The notes below the pieces were generated by a model, which saw only the letters and a list, made by a program, of their open reading frames with translations, searched no databases and was not told where the DNA came from. A DNA stretch of 18,508 bases from Acidimicrobiales bacterium (GTDB taxonomy: Bacteria > Actinomycetota > Acidimicrobiia > Acidimicrobiales > Iamiaceae). Shown here one piece after another: positions 14,321 to 18,508 of the stretch. Within the stretch, counting starts at the first letter, position 1; each line of letters starts with the position of its first letter. Where the stretch lies: assembly GCA_020439605.1 (NCBI GenBank), contig JAGQSI010000008.1:1-18508 (forward strand), in the 5' to 3' direction. The position numbers and the translations under genes are program-made.

Positions 14321-15831
14321 TACAGCGAACAGCTCGAAGTGGCCCCGAGAGCACTGGCGCCTCCGCGGACATCTGAGACGTCAGCAAAGCCTTCAGAACA
14401 AAGCAGGGTTGCCGCAATTGCCGACCTTGCACCTCCGGCGCAGATGGCCACTACCGGACGGGTCGGGTCGAGCTCGGAGAGCCGTGAGCGCAACGCAGCA
14501 AGCGGAATATTCACGGCACCTTCGCCCACTGTTCCATCGAGCGGTGTTGATGTGATCTCACCCGGGTTTCTCACATCTACGATCTGAAGACCATCGACGA
14601 GGTTCGCTCTGCGACTTTCGAGTTCTTCGGCAGTGAGCCGAGACAGCCGTACGCCTCGTTGCGGATTGGATGCCAGGACGGCTTCAACATCAGGGAGCAC
14701 TCCGACCACGTTGTCAAAGCCAATACGTGAAAGGCGAACCACCGCCTCGTGGATATGGGCCTGATCAGAACGAGATGGCCCAACCAGCACCACTGGAGAA
14801 CCCACTGGAACCACACTGCCGACCTGTTCCGCGAATCGACCGCCAAGGCCAACCGAGATGGAGCCCTTGAGGTAACCGCGAGCCACTTCTTCTGGTGGAC
14901 GGACATCTACGACCACGGCGCCGTTGGCCACGACTCGATCCAGAGCATCGAGGTCGAGCAAGCCAACTTCGGCACTCTCATCGAGGATTGGTCGGTCCTG
15001 ACGATTGCCAACGGCCGCAGATACGAAATAGCCCGGTGCAGCTGGTTGATCCTCGGTGACCATTTCGACGAACTGGTCGATCGTCGTGTCCGCGGACATG
15101 ACGGCGCGAAGCGCATAGTTGGATATCCGTTGCTCCCCCATGGTGGACACCGTCTCGGTCGAAAGAGACTTACCGCACGCAGAACCGGCGCCATGTGCGG
15201 GCAACAACAGGGTCTGATCGGGCAGTTCCATCAGCCTTTCCAACGATCCATAGAGCATGCGACCGAGATCATCAGCGCTAGCACCAAGTGATGCAAGCAG
15301 GTCAGGGCGTCCAACATCTCCGATGAACAGAGCATCTCCACTCAACACCGCTACCGGTTCTGCACCGGGTTCGGGACGCACAACCAGCGATATGGACTCC
15401 GGGGTGTGGCCAGGTGTGTGCCAAACCTCCACCTGTACTCCGGGCTGATCCGCCGATCCGAGGTCTATCACCTCCCCGTCGGCGAGCTTGCGGGATTCGA
15501 ACTCGGTCTGGGCAACGGACCCGTAGGCGATCTCAGCTCCAGTAGCGGCAGCGAGTTCTAGGTGGCCCGAAAGGAAGTCCGCGTGGAAGTGGGTTTGTAC
15601 AACGGTCTCGATCTTGAGACCTTCGGCATCAGCCGCAGCGATTATCTCCGATACGTCACGGCGCGGGTCAACCGCTATTGCCCTGCCGCTTCGTGCATCA
15701 CCAACCACATAGGAGGCCAAGGACAGACACCCCAGATAGAGCTGTCGGATCACGACGTTTTGTGGCATACCAGCAATCCGCTCTCCCAGGGGAACGACCG
15801 AGGTGGTTGCGGGATCAAGGTTCAAGCTCAT
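14320..15831 (-). CDS. CstB-like persulfide dioxygenase fused to two rhodanese domains
   Basis: 503 residues from ATG 15831 (GGAG 7 nt upstream). Residues 25-235 form a metallo-beta-lactamase fold of the ETHE1 type: THFHADFLSGH (H81, H83, D85, H90), TPGH (H142), SGDALFIGDVGRPDL (D166 as iron ligand) and PAHGAGSACGKS. Residues 292-390 form a rhodanese fold whose active loop reads VGPSRSD, with Gly in place of Cys, so it is probably inactive. Residues 400-500 form a second rhodanese with the active loop CAGGARS (C464). Family knowledge: CstB of Staphylococcus has this layout and converts persulfides to thiosulfate; ETHE1 makes sulfite. The enzyme acts in the cytoplasm on glutathione-like or low-molecular-weight persulfides, mycothiol persulfide being likely in actinobacteria (inference). 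It is the first gene of the minus operon and is divergent from its presumed repressor. Confidence 0.92.
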   Translation of the reverse strand: MSLNLDPATTSVVPLGERIAGMPQNVVIRQLYLGCLSLASYVVGDARSGRAIAVDPRRDVSEIIAAADAEGLKIETVVQTHFHADFLSGHLELAAATGAEIAYGSVAQTEFESRKLADGEVIDLGSADQPGVQVEVWHTPGHTPESISLVVRPEPGAEPVAVLSGDALFIGDVGRPDLLASLGASADDLGRMLYGSLERLMELPDQTLLLPAHGAGSACGKSLSTETVSTMGEQRISNYALRAVMSADTTIDQFVEMVTEDQPAAPGYFVSAAVGNRQDRPILDESAEVGLLDLDALDRVVANGAVVVDVRPPEEVARGYLKGSISVGLGGRFAEQVGSVVPVGSPVVLVGPSRSDQAHIHEAVVRLSRIGFDNVVGVLPDVEAVLASNPQRGVRLSRLTAEELESRRANLVDGLQIVDVRNPGEITSTPLDGTVGEGAVNIPLAALRSRLSELDPTRPVVAICAGGARSAIAATLLCSEGFADVSDVRGGASALGATSSCSL

Positions 15832-15885
15832 CAAGTATCTCCGGTTCTGAGATGGTCCTCAAGGTTTGGTTAATAGACTCAACAC

Positions 15886-15901
15886 ATACCCATAGGGGTA
15901 T
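15886..15901. promoter_or_regulatory. CsoR/CstR-type operator, site 1
   Basis: ATACCCATAGGGGTAT is a perfect inverted repeat of ATACCC about a 4-bp centre. It has the TACC-N6-GGTA form known for CsoR-family repressors, and lies between the divergent persulfide operon (start 15831) and the repressor gene (start 15915). The plus-strand TATTAT hexamer begins at its right edge, so a bound repressor would block both directions. Confidence 0.85.
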
Positions 15902-15904
15902 TAT
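15899..15904 (+). promoter_or_regulatory. Putative -10 element of the CstR-like gene
   Basis: TATTAT ends 10 bp before the ATG at 15915. Transcription would begin at about 15911-15913, leaving almost no 5' leader, and no Shine-Dalgarno site is present. A leaderless mRNA fits. The -35 is poor: TAGACT at 15874-15879 is 19 bp upstream. Confidence 0.45.
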
Positions 15905-15909
15905 TCCAC

Positions 15910-15925
15910 ATACCATGGGAGGTAC
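15910..15925. promoter_or_regulatory. Second CsoR/CstR-type half-perfect operator over the repressor start codon
   Basis: ATACCATGGGAGGTAC shows the same TACC-N6-GGTA spacing as site 1 and begins exactly 24 bp further on. The ATG start codon of the repressor lies in its 6-bp centre. Only the inner 4 bp of each arm match, so it may be a weaker autoregulatory site. Confidence 0.5.
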
Positions 15926-16223
15926 TCAGTTTCGGCGGACGTACTATGAGACGGTGCGTTTCCCAGAAGAGGTTCAAGATGAGGTGCTCGCCCGGCTGAG
16001 GCGAGCAGAAGGTCAGCTTCGAGGCGTTCAACGTCTCATCGAAGACGGCGCCGACTGCAAGGACGTAGTGACCCAGCTCACCGCCGCCCAGGCCGCCCTG
16101 CACCGGGCAGGGTTGAGGTTGATGGCTTCGGGCATGCGCCATTGCCTAGCAGACCCACAACGAGCCGAAGCCGAGGGCATGACACCCGAAGCAATGGAAG
16201 AGTTGTTCCTCAAGCTGCGCTAA
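15915..16223 (+). CDS. CstR-like persulfide-sensing repressor (CsoR family)
   Basis: 102 residues from ATG 15915. The all-helical CsoR fold shows RLRRAEGQLRGVQRLIEDG (27-45), DCKDVVTQLTAAQAAL (47-62) and a third helix ending in MRHC. The two conserved cysteines are C48 and C77, 29 apart as in CsoR C36/C65 and CstR C31/C60. The copper-ligand position (H61 of Mycobacterium CsoR) is Gly73, so Cu(I) binding through the classic Cys-His-Cys set is unlikely; CstR also lacks this His. Family knowledge: CstR forms di- or trisulfide links between its two cysteines in the presence of persulfides and then leaves DNA. The divergent CstB-like gene and the two operators support this assignment strongly. An upstream extension of the frame would run through the operator and is not protein-like. 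The start lacks a ribosome site, suggesting a leaderless mRNA. Confidence 0.9.
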   Translation: MGGTQFRRTYYETVRFPEEVQDEVLARLRRAEGQLRGVQRLIEDGADCKDVVTQLTAAQAALHRAGLRLMASGMRHCLADPQRAEAEGMTPEAMEELFLKLR

Positions 16224-16253
16224 ATCACCACGCCACGCAAATAGAACGTCTCC

Positions 16254-16277
16254 ACGCTTGACCGGATGGTCAAGCGT
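16254..16277. terminator. 10-bp perfect hairpin between the repressor and the glycosyltransferase gene
   Basis: ACGCTTGACC and GGTCAAGCGT pair perfectly around a GGAT loop, 30 bp after the repressor stop. There is no T-run after it, so it is either an actinobacterial-style terminator without a U tail or an operator: TTGACC in its left arm resembles a -35 box for the gene starting at 16297. Confidence 0.55.
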
Positions 16278-16296
16278 CCAGAATGCTAGTAGCTCC

Positions 16297-17553
16297 ATGG
16301 CTTCAGCTGACCGACCTCTGCGCATTGCGCTGCTCGCCTACCGGGGTAAGCCCCACTGTGGTGGGCAGGGCATTTATGTGCGCCATCTCTCCAAGGCGCT
16401 AGTGGATCTCGGCCACAGCGTCGAAGTGTTCGGCGGCCCTCCCTACCCCGAACTAGACCCTCGAGTGAAGCTCACCAAGCTTCCCAGCCTGGAGATCTAC
16501 AACGACTACTTCCCTATGCGCCAACCCGGCCTGTGGGAGCTGAAGAACTGGAAGGACTGGCTGGAGGTCTCAACCTTCACCCTGGGCACCTTCCCCGAGC
16601 CACTGGCGTTCACCATGCGCGCGTGGGACGAACTCAAGCACCGCAAGGACGACTTCGACATCGTTCACGACAACCAGTCACTCGGTTTTGGGCTACTGCT
16701 CATCGAGCGAGAGGGCCTGCCGGTCATCGCCACCATCCATCATCCGATCACAGTGGATCGACGCCTTGAGATAGAGCACGCACAGGGCCTGCTCAAAAAA
16801 CTCAACCTCATGCGCTGGTACGCGTTTACCGACATGCAAACCGAGGTTGCGCGCAGACTCAAGCGAGTGATCACCGTCTCTGAGAACTCCTTCAAGGACA
16901 TCAACGCGGACCACAAGGTCCCCACAGATCGCATGCACATCGTGCCGGTGGGCGTGGACCCTGAGTTGTTCCTGCCGGTAGAGGACGTCAAGCGCACTCC
17001 GGGGATGATCATCACCACCGCTTCGGCTGACGTAGCCATGAAGGGGCTGCGTTACCTCCTCGAAGCCGTCGCCAAACTCCGCACCGAGCGACCAGACGTG
17101 ACCCTCACCGTTATCGGCAAGGCCAAGCCCGGCGGCGAGTCCGCTCGCACGATCGACGAACTCGGCCTTGCAGACGCGGTCACGTTCGTATCCGGTGTGG
17201 AGGATCAGCGCATCGTCGAGCTCTACTCCGAGGCCGAGGTTGCCGTGGTTCCGTCGCTCTATGAGGGTTTCTCGCTCCCCGCCATCGAGGCCATGAGCTG
17301 CGCAATCCCACTGGTTGCCACCACCGGTGGTGCTGTTCCAGAAGTTGTTGGCCCGGACAACGAAACGGCGTTCTTGGTTCCTCCCGGAGACAGTGGCGCT
17401 CTCGCATCCAAGATCGCCCATGTGCTCGACCATCCCAAGGTGGCCGCTCGAGTCGGCGCCGCTGGTCGTCAGCGGGTCATCGACCATTGGAGCTGGCGTC
17501 ACACTGCCGAGCGCACTGTCGATGAGTACCGCGCTCTGCTCGAACAGCGCTGA
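16297..17553 (+). CDS. GT-B glycosyltransferase, family 4
   Basis: 418 residues from ATG 16297; a TTG at 16258 would run through the hairpin and adds no family-like sequence. The N-terminal Rossmann domain opens with RIALLAYRG and has GGQGIYVRHLSKAL, the glycine-rich acceptor loop. The C-terminal domain holds ITTASADVAMKGLRYLLEA and the EX7E motif (EGFSLPAIE) that binds the nucleotide-sugar donor. Family knowledge: GT4 enzymes are retaining transferases that use UDP-, GDP- or ADP-sugars and act on the cytoplasmic face of the membrane in glycolipid, polysaccharide or small-thiol synthesis. Donor and acceptor are not readable. It is followed 15 bp later by a methyltransferase and then a toroid-like protein, so it is probably the first gene of a glycoconjugate operon. 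No strong Shine-Dalgarno site is seen. Confidence 0.93.
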   Translation: MASADRPLRIALLAYRGKPHCGGQGIYVRHLSKALVDLGHSVEVFGGPPYPELDPRVKLTKLPSLEIYNDYFPMRQPGLWELKNWKDWLEVSTFTLGTFPEPLAFTMRAWDELKHRKDDFDIVHDNQSLGFGLLLIEREGLPVIATIHHPITVDRRLEIEHAQGLLKKLNLMRWYAFTDMQTEVARRLKRVITVSENSFKDINADHKVPTDRMHIVPVGVDPELFLPVEDVKRTPGMIITTASADVAMKGLRYLLEAVAKLRTERPDVTLTVIGKAKPGGESARTIDELGLADAVTFVSGVEDQRIVELYSEAEVAVVPSLYEGFSLPAIEAMSCAIPLVATTGGAVPEVVGPDNETAFLVPPGDSGALASKIAHVLDHPKVAARVGAAGRQRVIDHWSWRHTAERTVDEYRALLEQR

Positions 17554-17568
17554 TCGGACTATTGCAAC

Positions 17569-18303
17569 ATGTTGACCGTTGACTTCGATCGGCTGGGCCT
17601 CAAAGCCGGAGACCTGATCTTGGACATGGGCGCCGGCGCCGGCCGCCACGCCTTTGAGGTATATCGCCGGGGCGCGCACATCGTGGCGTTGGACTACTCC
17701 CTCGCAGACCTGAAAGATGTGTCCGGTCTATTTGCCGCCATGGCCGATGCCAACGAAGCACCCGAGGGCACGTCCTGGGCAACCGTCAATGGAGACGGCA
17801 CCCGCCTACCTTTCGGCGACAACACCTTCGATCACATCATCTGTTCCGAAGTGATGGAACACATCCCCGATGACACCGCGGCAGCCAACGAGCTAGCACG
17901 TGTGCTCAAACCCGGCGGCACCCTCGCGGTCACGGTCCCCACCTTCCTTCCAGAAAGAATCTGTTGGGCGCTTTCCGATGAGTACCACGCTCCTCACGTC
18001 CCCGGTGGTCATATCCGTATCTTCACCGAGGCCGAGCTGAAGAACCGTTTCATCACCGCCGGACTGGTACCGGTTGGATCACATCATGCTCACGCCCTGC
18101 ACTCGCCCTACTGGTGGCTCAAGTGCGCGGTTGGCCCAACCAACGACACGAACCCAATGGTTCAGGCCTACCTCAAGTTGCTCACCTGGGACATCATGAA
18201 GGCGCCCAAACTCACTCGCTGGAGCGAGAAGGTCCTCAACCCTGTCCTTGGCAAGAGCTACGTGCTCTACTGCGACAAGCCAGTGGAGGTGGCGTCTAGA
18301 TGA
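17569..18303 (+). CDS. Class I SAM-dependent methyltransferase
   Basis: 244 residues from ATG 17569. Motif I is LILDMGAGAGRHAFE (16-30), motif II VALDYS with D42 to bind the SAM ribose, then GDGTRLPFGDNTFDHIICSE (motifs III-IV) and the VMEHIPD and LKPGGTLAVTVPT segments typical of the UbiE/Methyltransf_11 group. The C-terminal third has many Trp, His and Tyr residues and probably shapes the acceptor site. Its position between a glycosyltransferase and the toroid protein suggests methylation of a sugar, lipid or quinone-like acceptor (inference). The TGA stop overlaps the next start as ATGA. Substrate unknown. Confidence 0.93.
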   Translation: MLTVDFDRLGLKAGDLILDMGAGAGRHAFEVYRRGAHIVALDYSLADLKDVSGLFAAMADANEAPEGTSWATVNGDGTRLPFGDNTFDHIICSEVMEHIPDDTAAANELARVLKPGGTLAVTVPTFLPERICWALSDEYHAPHVPGGHIRIFTEAELKNRFITAGLVPVGSHHAHALHSPYWWLKCAVGPTNDTNPMVQAYLKLLTWDIMKAPKLTRWSEKVLNPVLGKSYVLYCDKPVEVASR

Positions 18304-18508
18304 CGAAGATCGTTGTTCCATCGGTAGACGGCGTGATCTCCAGCGCCGATGTTGGCGCCACCGTTGATGCCATCGCCGAATGGCAGCTTCCCAACGGCAT
18401 GATCCCTTGGTTCCCCGGCGGTCATGCCGACCCTTGGAACCATGTCGAGGCCGCAATGGCCCTGGCTCTGGGTGGCCGGGTGAGCGAGGCCGAACGCGCC
18501 TACGACTG
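18300..18508 (+). CDS. Alpha/alpha-toroid-like protein (prenyltransferase-like label), N-terminal part, cut by window edge
   Basis: The frame starts at ATG 18300 in a 4-bp ATGA overlap with the methyltransferase stop and is open to the window end (69 full codons). The visible part reads IAEWQLPNGMIPWFPGGH, then DPWNHVEAAMALALGG and SEAERAYD. Alternating Trp/Gly-rich turns and short amphipathic helices resemble the repeats of alpha/alpha-toroid enzymes (terpene cyclase, prenyltransferase or glucoamylase-like). Too little is present to choose among these. Tight coupling says it works with the two genes before it. Confidence 0.7.
   Translation, partial: MTKIVVPSVDGVISSADVGATVDAIAEWQLPNGMIPWFPGGHADPWNHVEAAMALALGGRVSEAERAYD

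Noticed and set aside
13509..14432. Upstream extension of the dtd frame through the exporter gene
   Set aside because: The added 300 residues are the exporter read out of frame; dtd homology begins at the ATG at 13508.
13674..14555. Long plus-strand frame opposite the exporter and the rhodanese end
   Set aside because: Pro/Ala/Arg-rich shadow of two conserved genes; no ribosome site or domain.
15915..16223. Assignment of the repressor as copper-sensing CsoR
   Set aside because: The essential Cu(I) His is Gly73 and the neighbours are sulfur genes, not copper ATPases or chaperones.
16693..17679. Long minus-strand reading frame (328 codons) opposite the glycosyltransferase
   Set aside because: The sense strand has clear GT4 motifs and the antisense translation matches no family pattern.

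Overview
The window looks like chromosomal DNA from a high-G+C actinobacterium, most likely of the Acidimicrobiia type. Pointers are a full-length Lhr helicase, a HelD-type motor, a DtxR-fold regulator, an apolipoprotein N-acyltransferase, frequent GTG starts and several genes without a clear Shine-Dalgarno site. The lineage is inferred from gene content and style only. Genes are tightly packed. I see no rRNA, confirmed tRNA, insertion sequence, integrase or CRISPR array.

Left part (1-6623). A minus-strand block holds the N-terminal part of a lipoprotein phospholipase A2 (cut by the window edge), a large Lhr-type ATP-dependent helicase, and a small lipoprotein of unknown function built from two similar halves. 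The helicase frame matches its family right back to a stop codon and has no ATG/GTG/TTG start there. A GTG, an AGGAGG and a GGGG run in the adjacent frame suggest a missing base or a -1 frameshift. Facing the lipoprotein is a DtxR/MntR-family metal regulator with an atypical set of metal ligands.

Middle part (6627-13066). A HelD-like RNA polymerase-recycling motor on the minus strand diverges from a two-gene plus-strand cassette: a QueC-like PP-loop ATPase with a four-cysteine cluster, and an overlapping PhyH-type Fe(II)/2-oxoglutarate dioxygenase. Nothing in the window names the product of this pair, and it is the best candidate for an undescribed small-molecule or modification pathway. A DUF218/YdcF-like gene converges on and overlaps the dioxygenase. 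It is divergent from a gene for apolipoprotein N-acyltransferase in which the catalytic cysteine is read as serine.

Right part (13044-16223). A persulfide/sulfide stress module resembles the cst system of Firmicutes. A CstR-like repressor is divergent from a CstB-like persulfide dioxygenase-rhodanese fusion, followed by a TauE/SafE-type sulfur anion exporter and D-aminoacyl-tRNA deacylase (dtd). The intergenic region carries two sites of the same architecture, TACC-N6-GGTA, 24 bp apart, matching the expected CsoR/CstR operator form. This gives a complete picture: sense persulfide, oxidise it, export the product.

Far right (16297-18508). A plus-strand operon encodes a GT-B family 4 glycosyltransferase, a class I SAM methyltransferase and the start of an apparent alpha/alpha-toroid protein. 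It probably makes or modifies a glycoconjugate and continues beyond the window.
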